Shown in pieces: positions 23,201-35,200 of a stretch of 64,000 bases of DNA. How positions within the stretch are numbered: position 1 is the stretch's first letter; every line of letters starts with the position of its first letter. This DNA comes from Pestalotiopsis fici W106-1 (taxonomy: Eukaryota; Ascomycota; Sordariomycetes; Amphisphaeriales; Sporocadaceae). The position numbers were made by a program, and so were the translations under genes. The stretch spans positions 6,363,521 through 6,427,520 of the forward strand of contig NW_006917091.1 in assembly GCF_000516985.1 (NCBI RefSeq). The letters are read 5' to 3'. The notes under the pieces were generated by a model. It was not told where the DNA came from. It did no database searches and saw only the letters and a list, made by a program, of their open reading frames with translations.

Positions 23201-26200
23201 TCAACTCCATCAACTCCCACGTCTAAGGGCGTCACATGGGGCGAAAACGAGACTAGGCGCTACGTGGTAGAAAGCCCAGAGCGTGGCAATGATGAATACT
23301 CGGGCGCTCGTGTTGTGGTGCCAGCTGAGAAACCAAAGTCAAAGTCTGGTAAGAAGAGCGGTTGGGGCATTCTTGCCTCGGCCATTGCTGGCACCGGCGC
23401 GGCCGCTGCCGCTTCTGCTCTTTCCGACTCTGGAAAAGACAAGGATGCCGACGAAACCTCGAGTCATATCTCAACAAGTTCGAAGAGATCGCGCGACCGC
23501 GATTCTCCGAGGGAGGAGGATATCGACCGATTTGAAACATCTAGCAATATTTCTTCAAGCTCAAGAAAGTCCAAGGACCGGGATTCTCCCAAGGGCAGAG
23601 ACAGGGACGAGATCTCCAGCAGCATGTCCTCGGACTCCAAAAAGCCACGCGATCGTGATTCTGCCGACCTCAACGACAAGATTCGGGATGATATTGCTAG
23701 CAATCTGTCCTCCAGCTCAAGAAGATCGCGAGATCGTGATGCTGTGGACAAGGACGGGGTTGCGAGTATTGTCTCGAGCTCCTCAAGAAAATCTCGTGGT
23801 TCTCCTCCAAAGGAACAGCGTTCATCTTTCATTCCTTGGGACGAAGCCGAGGACCCGCCAGTTCCTGGTCCCAAGCCATCCGGTCTGAGAGGTTCTCCAA
23901 TGCCGGGATCTTTTGCTGAAGACCTTGCATTTACTGCCACCATTGCTGCTGGGCTTCAAGATAGCGGATTTGATCCCAATCTCGTGATCGATGATGCCAA
24001 ATACCATCGTCGCGATTCCCCACCCAATACTACAGACAAGCCAGCCTTCTATCAGAGCCCCTTTTCTGAATCCGTATCTGACGTAAACAAATTTCATGTT
24101 GCACCCACTGGCTCAACTGTTGGCTCGGAGCCTGGCTTCATCTTGGGCGAGATTCCTGAGACACCACAGGACGAGAGAGATCTGCCTTTGGATTCCGTTG
24201 ACCTCTCCAAACTGAGTAAAAAGGAGCGAAAGAAGCTGGAGAAAGCCGCCAAAAGGGCCAGCGTTGACAATTATGATCTCAAGTCTCAGATTGTTGTCGA
24301 GGAAGAGCCTGAAACTTTCCAAGCTGCCTCCGAGCCTATCGTCAAAGACGAGGATGACTGGGCTTCTATCACAAAGCTTAGTAAAAAGGACCAGAAGAAG
24401 CGTGACAAGGCAGCACGAGCTAAAGTTCTTCAGGAAGAAGACTCTGCTCTTTCTACACCACGAGACTCTGAGCCTGAAACTCCACAGCAACCCCAAGATG
24501 GAGACGAATGGGCATCTTCGTCAAAGCTCAGCAAGAAGGAGAAGAAGAAGCTCGAAAAGGCTGCCAAAGCCAAGTCGCTACAGGAGGATGAAGTCATTGA
24601 AGTATCGACTCCTCAAGAACCAGAATCCCAAGCCATTGAGCCCGTGTTTGACGAGTGGGAAGATACTTATTCTTCGAAGAAGTCCAAGAAGGACAAAAAG
24701 AAGGACAAGCTTGTTTTTGCCGATGAGGATACCAGAGGCTTCAACGACAGCACCGACTCTAAGGTTTCTGTACCTGTGGATTCCTTCAGAGATCTCCAGG
24801 AAGAGGCACAACTTGCCCAACCTGCCCAACCTGAGGACGATTGGAGTGCTCCCTCGAAGAAGAGCAAAAAGAAGTCAAAGCGTGATTCTGTCGCTTTCGA
24901 CTGGACCACGGAGCCTGCGCTACCCACTGGTGAAGCGTCACAGGGGGATGGTCAGAAAGAAGCCTCGATTAGCCAGCCTGAGGACGCTTGGAGTACTTCA
25001 TCGAAAAAGAGCAAGAAAAAGTCAAAACGCGAATCTGAAATTTTCGATACCGCCCTCCATACCCCCCTCCCCGCGGAAGAGGCCCCGAGAGAGATTGTGG
25101 AGGAAAGCACTTATGCGCAGCCTGAAGATGACTGGGCCACTCCTACTTCAAAGAAGAGCAAGAAGAAGTCGAAGCGGAATTCCGAGATTTATGAATCTCC
25201 ATCGCAATCGATTATTCTTCCTGAAGTTGAAAACCTACGGGACACTCAGGAGAACAGCAGCGCTCAGCCTGGCGATGATTGGAGCATCTCTTCCAAGAAG
25301 AGCAAGAAGAAGTCGAAGCGGGACTCTGAGATATACGATTCTCCTTCCAGGTCTGCCGCTCAATCTGAGGTCGGAGAGACCTCTTACAAGCCTGGCGACC
25401 CCGAGAATACCGCTTTTCTGGATGACGAATGGGACACCCCAAAGAAAAGCAAGAAGCATACGAAGCAAGACTCATTTGCTACAGACAATACAGATTGGAC
25501 GAACGTGCCTTCCATTGTCTCAGAATCCATGATCAAGAGCCAGTCGACTGATGATTTCTCTGTTGCTGAAGCTGCTGGTGGTGATGACTGGGAGGTGCCT
25601 GTCAAGAAGTCAAAGAAGAAGTCCAAGCGCGACTCGACGAACTACGATTCTCCTTCGCAAACTCCGATTGAGCAGAATGATGTGGTAGAGTCACCAAAGG
25701 CTTTGACAGACTCTTTTGCAGACTTGCGTAGCGACAGGAGCCGCGACCCTGTCGACGAGGAGTGGAATGAATCCAAGAAATCCAAGAAGTCCAAACGTCA
25801 CTCTTACCATGAATCTCTTCCGGAAACGGACAATGGCTCTGAGAGTTCTGAGAAAAGGAGCAAGAAGGAGAAGCGTCGAAGCCTCCCGGGTGGCTTCCCT
25901 GATGACTTTGATGTGCCCGATCAAGGAGATCCTCCTGATAGGGGACGTGGCGACTATCCCTTCGTAGACAACGATGTCAGCTCTGTTGTTTCTGTTCCTC
26001 TCCGTGATCGCTCGGAGAGGCGCAAGAGCCGAAGCAGATTCGACGATCTGGACGATGATGCTAAGTCCATTGCATCCGCTCCTGGTGGTTCTCGCAAGCG
26101 GGACAGCAAGTCTGAAAAAGACAAGGAGAAGCGCAACAGTACTGGTTCAGGCTTCTTCGATCGCTTCAAGTCATCCATTGGCATAGTTGATGACAAGGAC

Positions 26201-29200
26201 AAAAGCTCGCGCGATGACGAAAAGAAGTCTTTAAAAGATAATGCCGACACTCTAGGCGCGAGTGTCGGCTTATTGGGCGCTGCAGCTGCTCTGATCAAGT
26301 CGCAGATGTCTCCCACAAATGCCACCGACGTTCCTTCGGAAGAAAAGGAAGCTCTCAGTGATCCCATCACTCCCTCCCGACAACGGTCTCCGAGCCCTTC
26401 GCAGAGACGCCTGTCTGACAGCATCGACCCTGAAATTGTGGAGAGGGAAATTCGACCTGCCATAGATCCACAGTATGGCGATTTATTACCATTACCACCC
26501 AGTCCTCCTCCTGGTTCACCGAAAACCCACGAGACTGATGAACTTCCGGCTCTGCCGGACAGTCGGCCGGAGACGCCTGAGCATGAGCGACAGTTGCGCC
26601 GTGAGATGCTCAATAAGCCTAGCCACGTACGACGCAAGAGTGCCAACGAAACACCCACCAAGTTGAAGTCCCCAAGCCAGAGTGCTATTCCTCTCCGCTT
26701 TGGAATGAAGGGAAAACGTCCATCTGAACCATCATCCCCAGTTACGCGAAGGCTTACGCCAACTTCCTCGCCTATCGCAACCCCAGTTGAGAGTTTGAGC
26801 GCGGGCAAGGGTCGACCTACACGACCCACGTCATGGGATAGCTCAAGGGAGTTCAAGCCACTCTATCTTGTAGAAAGGACTTCGCGCGATTCGGTCATCC
26901 CCTTGGTGCAGCACGCCGAAGATCTCCCACAAATACCAGAGAGCGGCTCATCTTCGCATGCGTCATTGGATCCTCAACCTGAAGGCCATGAGGCTGATTT
27001 TCCATTTGAGTACGCACAAACTTTGCCGCGTGATCTTCCATTGGGTCTGGATATCCCTGCAGCTTTAGCAGAGAATGATGACACTACTCATTTGGGTTCT
27101 CAAGAAACCACCCCGAAAGCCCGTGACCTACCTGATGCTCTTGTCACTTCCCCGCAGGCCGAGCAGAAATTGGAGGATTCGACCCTGCCTTCACCTACAG
27201 AGAACCGTAGCCAGGGTACACCCAAGCTAGAATCGATTGCGCCAATGTCAACAGACCTCAAAAATGAAATCCCAATTGAAGAGAATGTCGGCCTGGGTCT
27301 CATGAACGATGTTCCTGCTGGAATTGATGCCGCTGTTGCATTGTTGGACGACAACAATTTACCAGTCGATGATGCCAAAATGGAAGCTGGAGCATCAGAC
27401 CTCAGTCCTATGGTGTCCAAGAAGTCCAAGAAGGGTAAAAAGGGCAAAAAGAACAAGAAGGCACTGGACTGGGAACCCGAGCCTGACAGTACTACAATCG
27501 CGACAGAAGATGTTACTTCTTCCTCGGCTCCTCAAGTGGACCTGCTAGCAGAGAAGCTTCAAGGCAATGATCAACAAGAAGAAATCAAACCATATATTCC
27601 GACACCCATGTTAGAACCGTCTACACGTCCCCCGGAGGAGAGCAGTGGCCCTGCACTGGAGCCGGAGTCTGTTTACGCTACTCCGATGGACTTTGGAGTT
27701 GCCCCCGCTGATGGATTCGCATTCCCCGAAGAAACAACAAAAGAACCAGAAATGTTGTCTCATGCGCAAGAATCTACAGATACATTTTCGCCGCCAGTCA
27801 ACAGTGAAGACATGCAGGCTTCCATGGCTGACGAGTTTACACTACCAGCCAAGAAGAGCAAGAAGAAGAAGGGCAAGAAGTCACAACAATTGGAGCCTGA
27901 GCCCGTGTCTCAGCTCGAGTCTGATCCTCCTCTCTTAGATGATCCGAAGAGCTCGACAGCCGAACCGGCCACCAGCGACGATGTCAATACCATTGTGGGA
28001 GAGCCTACGCCTAGCAATGACAAACCGACTTCACATCCTGTTATTGAGCCTCAAGAGTTGCAAGAACAGCCTGTAGCACACCTCTCTGAAGACGCCGCTC
28101 TCAGCCGTGCATTGGAGCCTCAACCATCTGGTCAGGCGCACGCAATTCCATTGGGGGACCAATTAACCACAGGCACGTCTGAGCTCGAGACTGCAAATGT
28201 GGAGATTGAGTCCTCAGATCGCCCTGCTGCACCCATCAACGAAGATACGCAAGTCGAGAGCCATGCCACAGAAATCAGCAACCCCAAGTCGGTCGAAGGT
28301 GAGCTACCTGAAGACGTGGTGGTTGCGGAGTCAATGCAGCCCGATTCTGCGACTCCTGCGGGTCTCGATCTCGGTGGGCCTCCCCAGGACCCGCTCCCTA
28401 CCAATGATCCCGACAAGATTGCTATAGTCAACTCCGCTCAGCCACCCTCACCCTGGGCAGTGGAGGCCAAGCAGGATCTGGAAGTAGTTCCCGATGTTGT
28501 TCCTTCTGTTGCTGATGAGAATACCTTCGAGCCAATGACCGAATTGCAACAAGAAGTCAGTGGCAAGAAGAAGAAGAAGAACAACAAGAAGGACAAAAAA
28601 CGTCAAAGTACTTCATGGGAAACCGAGCCAGAGGTACCAGCGGAAGTGCCGCTGCCTCACGATCCTGGTGTCATTGAGGCTCCGTCTGAACCACTATCTG
28701 CCAGTAATGAGACACAACCATCGATCCAGCCTGAGATGGAAACTGCCCCCGATGATATTTGGTCTGCTCCGATCAAGTCTGGTAAAAAGGGCAAGAAAGG
28801 CAAGAAGAATCGGCAATCCGTGGTACTCGATGACTCTAATCCGCTACCTCTATCTGAGACTCCAGCGGACAGTCCTGTCATTCACGAAGATAGCAAAGAG
28901 CTTCCCACGGAATCTCATGCTGAGCACGAAGCGTTGTCAACCAGTTGGGCTGATGAGGTCGAAGAAAATCTGCCAGCAGCCCCTGAGCCAGAGCCAGAAA
29001 TTGTACAACAGTCAGCGTCTAGTCAACCAAAGGAGACAGACCCTGAAGCCGAGTTCGCCGTCAGCAAGAAAAAGTCAAAGAAGGACAAGAAGAAGAATCG
29101 CTCCTCGGTCCCGTTGGACGATACTCCTGGTGAGGTGCCAGCTGAGCAGTCACACATTGAGACGGCATCTGAAGAGCCTGTTCATGAAGCTCCCATTCAT

Positions 29201-32200
29201 TCGACTTCAGACCCTGTGTCAAGTTTCAATGAAACACGTGACATTCCTGAAGCAGAACCTGAGAAGGATGTCACTGATGACCTCTGGCCAACTTCGTCGA
29301 AAAAGTCCAAAAAGAAGAAGAAGAAGGACCAGCTTGTCCAATGGGAAGAGACTCCGTCTGCCAGCGAGGTACCCCAGACGCTGCAAGAGTCCAACGCCCC
29401 AAATCTTGAGTTGCCCGCCAGCACATCTGAGGAGCAGGTTCGAGACAGTCTTGCTACACAGGAACCTGGAGATACCCACGACAAGCCTCACCCGACGGCC
29501 GACGAGATTCCTGATTCAAATGTGGATTTTTCACAAGAGCAAGCACCACGTGAAGTCGCAAATGAGCCTGACGCTATCGCCGCGGTGGCTTCGCTCGATG
29601 ATTCGCAGGCGCTGTCCGAGAGCAATGTCCCTGCAAATGTCACCGAAGACTTTGCTCCTGCGGATCACACCGTCGGCCAAGTTGATGAGACTGTATCAAC
29701 AATCCTGCAAGATGAAGCACCAGTCAGTCAAGCGCAAGTTGAAGCTCAGAATGTACCGGAGACCGGGCTACTACAGCCGTCTGTTGATGATGAGACAGCC
29801 CCGGGCGAGACAGTGTCCGCTTCTGTGGGCCAGGAGCCGTTGATAGTCAATGAGACTACTGGCGGTGATGAGCATATCAAAATTGATGATGTGCCAACTG
29901 TGATTGCTGAGGAAGAGTTTCCCTTGACGAAAAAGAGCAAAAAGGACAAGAAGAAAAAGAAGCGTCAGACCAAGATCGACGACCTCTTGGACTCTGGAGC
30001 GTCAACTCCAAAGGAAGAGACCAGCCTGGACACTGCTGAGACTGAAACCTTGCCACAGAACACCACGCAGGATGAAGCACAATCTCGAGAACTTTCCATA
30101 GATGATCAGCCATTGGACAAGAATGAATCAGCCGAGCCTGGTGATCAGCAGCAGGACGATGAATGGGCCAACTTCTCCAGCAAAAAGTCGAAGAAGGACA
30201 AGAAAAAGAAGAAGAAGGGCTCCCAGAATATCGAACCCGATCCTGAAGCGGAGCAACCAGTTCTTGAGGATGCACCAGTCGAACAACCTTCTTCAGCCAT
30301 TACAACTCCAGCAGCTGACGCAGTCATCCGCGAGCCGTCAGACCCACTGGTTGAGTCAGTTCCATCAACATTGGAGGAACCACGGAACGAGCCATTTGAA
30401 CACGCGGCTCCTGCCGCGGATCTTACAGAGGCGGCAACACAACCGGAACAAGAGACCTTTCAAGACGCACGAGAGATCCCAGTCAATGCCCCGCGGTCCA
30501 CAAGTCACGACATTGATCAACCAGCAGGTGTCTACCATGGAGCTCATGCAGAACTTGCGGAACACTCTGGATCACCGAGAGAGCCGGCAGATGCGAGCCA
30601 CGACCCCTTTGAAGAGGTCCTGCCCGAAGTGCAATTGAAGGCGGACAATGGTATTTCACCACCAGAAGACCTCGTCGTTGCTGAAGATGACGCTTTCACG
30701 GCCGCCACCAGCAAGAAGAGCAAGAAAAAGAAGAAGCGTCAAAGCCTAGCCCAGGAATCAGAAGCGACTGGAACATCATCCTTCGATACTGTGACGCCTG
30801 ACGAGCCCCAAGCCTCACCAGCACCTGGGGAGCTGCCTTCTACGTCAGTAGAGCAATCCACCGACGCTCAGATGTATGAACCAGGTGAAATCTCAAGCCA
30901 GAATCCACCGGACAAGATTGAGCTGCAAGAGAGCCATGAACCAACTGAGCGCTCATTGATCAATCCTGATGAAGCCTTCGCTGCGCAACCTACTTCTCCT
31001 TTCACCGACAATCATGTTGGTGAAATGGAACCTTCTGTCCAACAAGACCAACCTATACCAGAGAGCCAACAACAAGAGGCACCTTCTGCCTTGCCGGATC
31101 AGCTGCTCAGTCTAGAACCTAGTGGCCAGCAAATCTCGAACCCTGAGCTCATTGAAGACATCAAGCACATCACCCATCCAGCTGAAGATGAGACCGGCCT
31201 TCCCAGCGTCATACAAGTGGGCGAGACTTTGCCAGAAAGCACTCCCGGTATTCTTGTAAAGGACGCAACGGATGAACAGGCCGCACATGATGAGCCCTCC
31301 TCGACACATTCCGCGCAAGACGCACAGGAACCAGGGATGCCTGTTCCAGAACCGCAACCCACCACAGAGGCTGCGCCGGCCGAGGAAGATCAAGGTGACT
31401 TCTTTGTGGCTCCCAAATCGAAAAAGGACAAGAAAAAGAAGAAACGTGCTGGCCAAAATTTCCAAGAGGACCCAGTGACAACGCCAGCGGAGGACTCGCC
31501 TACTACTGCATCGCAGAGCCAGGACCCAGAACCTGACAGTAAACAAGATCTGACCGAGGATCCTAGTCAACAGTCAAAGGAGCTTCAAGTGGAGGACGCT
31601 GTAGTATCCACTCCCGTTCTCGAGGATGACTCTCTGCTGGCTGTGGAGCCCGAGTTTTCTACCGCCAAGAAATCCAAGAAGGACAAGAAAAAGAAGAAAC
31701 AAGCTGTTTCGTCTTGGACTGATGATTTGCCTCAGGACCAAACTGAAGTATCACAAGCCGAAGGTGCTGCTGATATCGAAGCATCTGCTGAGCAACTTTC
31801 GTCTGATCTTCCGTTGCTTGTAGAGGAGCCAGGAAACGAAACACCTCTCGAGACTGAAACCTTGAAGGACGATGATTTCACCGAATTTACGTCGAGCAAG
31901 AAATCTAAGAAAGACAAGAAGAAGAAGAAGCAACTTACCAGTCCTTGGGAAGAGGAAGTCCAACAAGAACAGACTCCGACATCCGATGAACCTTCACACG
32001 CCAATACCAACCCACCTCTTGAGGAAGCCTTCGGAGCTGAAGCACCAATGCCTACTGCTAGTGCCCCAATCGAAGATATCCTTGAGTTCATTCCAGCCAA
32101 GAAAAGCAAAAAAGACAAGAAAAAGAAGAACAACAGCAGCTGGGAACCTGAGGGACCGCAAGGAACAGAGGCGCTACCTGAAGAAAGTCGTGAGACTGGC

Positions 32201-35200
32201 CCTCTTGACGCCGGTCCAAGCAAGGATTTCGGCGCGGCATTTGTTGACAGCCCCAACATACCCGATGTAACTGCCAACGATGATGACTTTTCGGGCTTCA
32301 CTTCTGCCAAGAAGTCCAAGAAAGACAAGAAGAAGAAGCGAGCTAGTGCATGGGAGCCTGAGCCTGAACCCGACGCTGAGTCTGAAGGTCTGACAACAAT
32401 ATCGAGAGAGGACCCAGTAGAGCCGGCTAACGAGGCCCCTTTGGCTCTTGCCAGTCATGCAGCCGAACCAGTCTTGGACGACCTTTTGACACAAGCATCG
32501 CAGGAACATGGTGATGTGCAGCTCGAGCACCCAAGCATTACCCAAGACACAGACACTTCTCAGGACCTTCATTCTCGCATCCCAGAAGATTTGCAGCCGC
32601 AGCGCGAGGAGAATGAAGGGAATGAAGTTGCCGACGAGCCCAGCCACATCCTGAAAGATTTGGAAAAGGCCCCTCCTTCGATTTTAATCGATGCTCCTCA
32701 TGACACTGAGCTCGCTCCAGAGCAGAAGGAGGCGACCGGCGAGCAGCAAATCGAGACGAACGCTGATGATCAATTGCTTACTGAGCCGAGCACTGTCTTT
32801 GCCACCCCACTTGGAGAACTGACTCCTCAAGAGGATCCAAGAGATCTCCCAGAAGCTGCGGAAACATCTTCTTCTGCCCAGGAGGTCCCGGAGCCTGAGA
32901 ATGAGCTTTTTGTGACAAAGAAATCAAAGAAAGACAAGAAGAAGAAGAAACAAGCCAGCCAGATTGAAGACCTTGAGCGCGAGTCATCAGTGCCACCTAC
33001 TACAGAAAGCCCCTTAGAGGATCAGTCTGTACAGGTTGAAACTCAGCCAATTGATGACAATGCTTTGCTTGATACGCAAGAGGCTAAGCCTGAAGATGCT
33101 TTCCCAGAATTCATCAGTACCAAGAAGTCCAAGAAGGATAAGAAGAAGAAGAAAGCTGGCCAAGCACAAGACTGGGAAGCAGAGACTGAACCTGAGCCTG
33201 AATCGGCTTTCATGACTCCACTGGAAGAGCCTGATAAGCAAATGGAGCGACAACTTCCAGCTGTCTCTACCGGTTTGAGCCCTGTCGATGAGTTCCCAGT
33301 CGATGCCGAGTCTTCTCCAACGGCGCAGCCCGATCCGGCTGTCGTGGACGCCATGACAGCTGAGACTGTGCCAGAATCATCCACTGCCCAGTCAGAAGAT
33401 ATCTTCTCTGAAATACCCTCCGGCAAGAAGTCAAAGAAGGACAAGAAGAAGAAGCGAGCAAGTCAGCTCCAAGATTGGGAAGCTGACTCCTCTCCTACGA
33501 CTCCTGCCCATGAGGAGCCTGTCGCCGCCCCCGCAGCAGACGTGAACACAGACGATGTCGAGCAAATCCCTGATCAAGGTGCATCTGATCCCAAGGAGCC
33601 AGAAGCATCCGAGTTAATCGTCCCTGGATTCACGACGGGCAAAAAGTCGAAGAAAGACAAGAAAAAGGCCAAGGCAGCTCTGACCCCCGACGTTCAAGAA
33701 CCCGATAGCTTCTACACACCCATGGAGGAGACCCAGCAAGCACTTGAAATTGCCGAGGATGTCACAATGCCGGAGCCTGCAATTGAGCCAACCGCTGACG
33801 ACTTGTCCACATCAAAGGACGTTGAACCCGAAGATGAGTTTCCTGAATTTACCTCGTCCAAGAAGTCCAAAAAGGACAAGAAAAAGAAGAAGGATCTGCA
33901 ATTTGACTGGGAAGAACCCACCCAGGCAGTTGCTGAGTCCGATGAGACACAGCCTACTCAAAACATTTCCCCTGCAGATCCTCTCGTCGACACACCTGGC
34001 GAGACCAAGGATGTAGCTTTTGAGAACCCAGATATGAGTACAGAAACCCAGGCCGAAGAGGAATTTCCCGAGTTTGTTTCAACCAAAAAATCCAAGAAAG
34101 ACAAGAAGAAGGCCAAGATGGCAGCTGCTCTGGCGGCCATCGCTGATGCCGAACCCGAGTCAAGAGCTCTAGATTCGCCATCGGCTGAAGCGAACTCATC
34201 GCTCCCTGCAGAGCCTGAACCCGTTATTACCTCCGAGGCTCCAATTTCAAGCCCAATTTTGGAGAGCACTGCGTATCATGGAGTGGAGGTCGCTGAAGCA
34301 CGAGCCGAGCCTATCGACGACCTCAAGGTACCAGACCCTACACCTGCTTCGAGTCTTGAGCCTCCCGCAGAGGCGGAAGCAGCAGCAACGTCCGATCTGA
34401 AGGGTCTGGAGTCAATTCCTACGGATGAGAGCACCGCCATTGTACCAGACGACACTGATGAGGCCGTACGAGATCGAAGTGCCCCAGAAGATGAGCACAT
34501 CACACATGTGCCTACGATGACCTCCGCAGGTGCTTTGATCGATCAAACTCAGGACCAGGCCACCGAATTCCCCGAATTTTCCGTCAAGAAGTCAAAGAAG
34601 GACAAGAAAAAAGCCAAGAAAGCAAAGGCTGCCGAGCCCCTACCATGGGAGGATGATGCTTTAGCTACAGGCGCTCAGAGCCCATTAGGTGACGAAGTCC
34701 CGAGTCAGCCAGACACGCAAGACCTATTGCTTCCTGCCCCTGAGACGGAAGTTGGCCTCGCTGAGATGCCCCAGGAACCACCGACATTGGAGCCAAAGCC
34801 CGAGGAAGTGCCAGCAAATGTCACGGATAGTCAATTGCCAGTCGATATTGCACCCGAAGCGCCATCCGAACATGATCCACCTGCTTCCAAGGACATCGAG
34901 GTTGACGAGTTTCCCATCACTCGCAAGAAGTCAAAAAAGGACAAGAAGAAGGCAAAAGCAGCCGCTCTTCTCGTCTCTGAGCCTACGTCTGGTACGGAAA
35001 CACCGATGGCACAAGATGAACAAGCGATCAATTTGTCCGCTCCAGAATCATTGGCGGCAGTCGAACCGCAGGAAAGCACCACTCATGAAGTGGCCGAAGA
35101 TGTGCCTACCCCAGAGCCCCTGCAGCTTAACATCGGTGGGAAGTTGGTGTCTGAGGAACCTGAGTCAAGCCAACAGGCTACCGACGATTGGCCAGAATTC

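Noticed and set aside
24264..25532. A 422-codon open frame overlapping the tether gene in another + frame
   Set aside because: It is a shadow of the repetitive Lys/Ser/Glu-rich codons of lah. The translation is an Arg/Ser/Leu-rich mirror of the repeats and has no domain.
25954..26856. A 300-codon antisense open frame inside the tether gene
   Set aside because: No ATG-supported context, no motif, and a composition explained by the complement of the Ser/Asp/Pro-rich sense codons.
28560..29843. A 427-codon open frame overlapping the tether gene
   Set aside because: Same cause: AAG/GAG-rich codons read out of frame give long Arg/Ser/Leu-rich frames.
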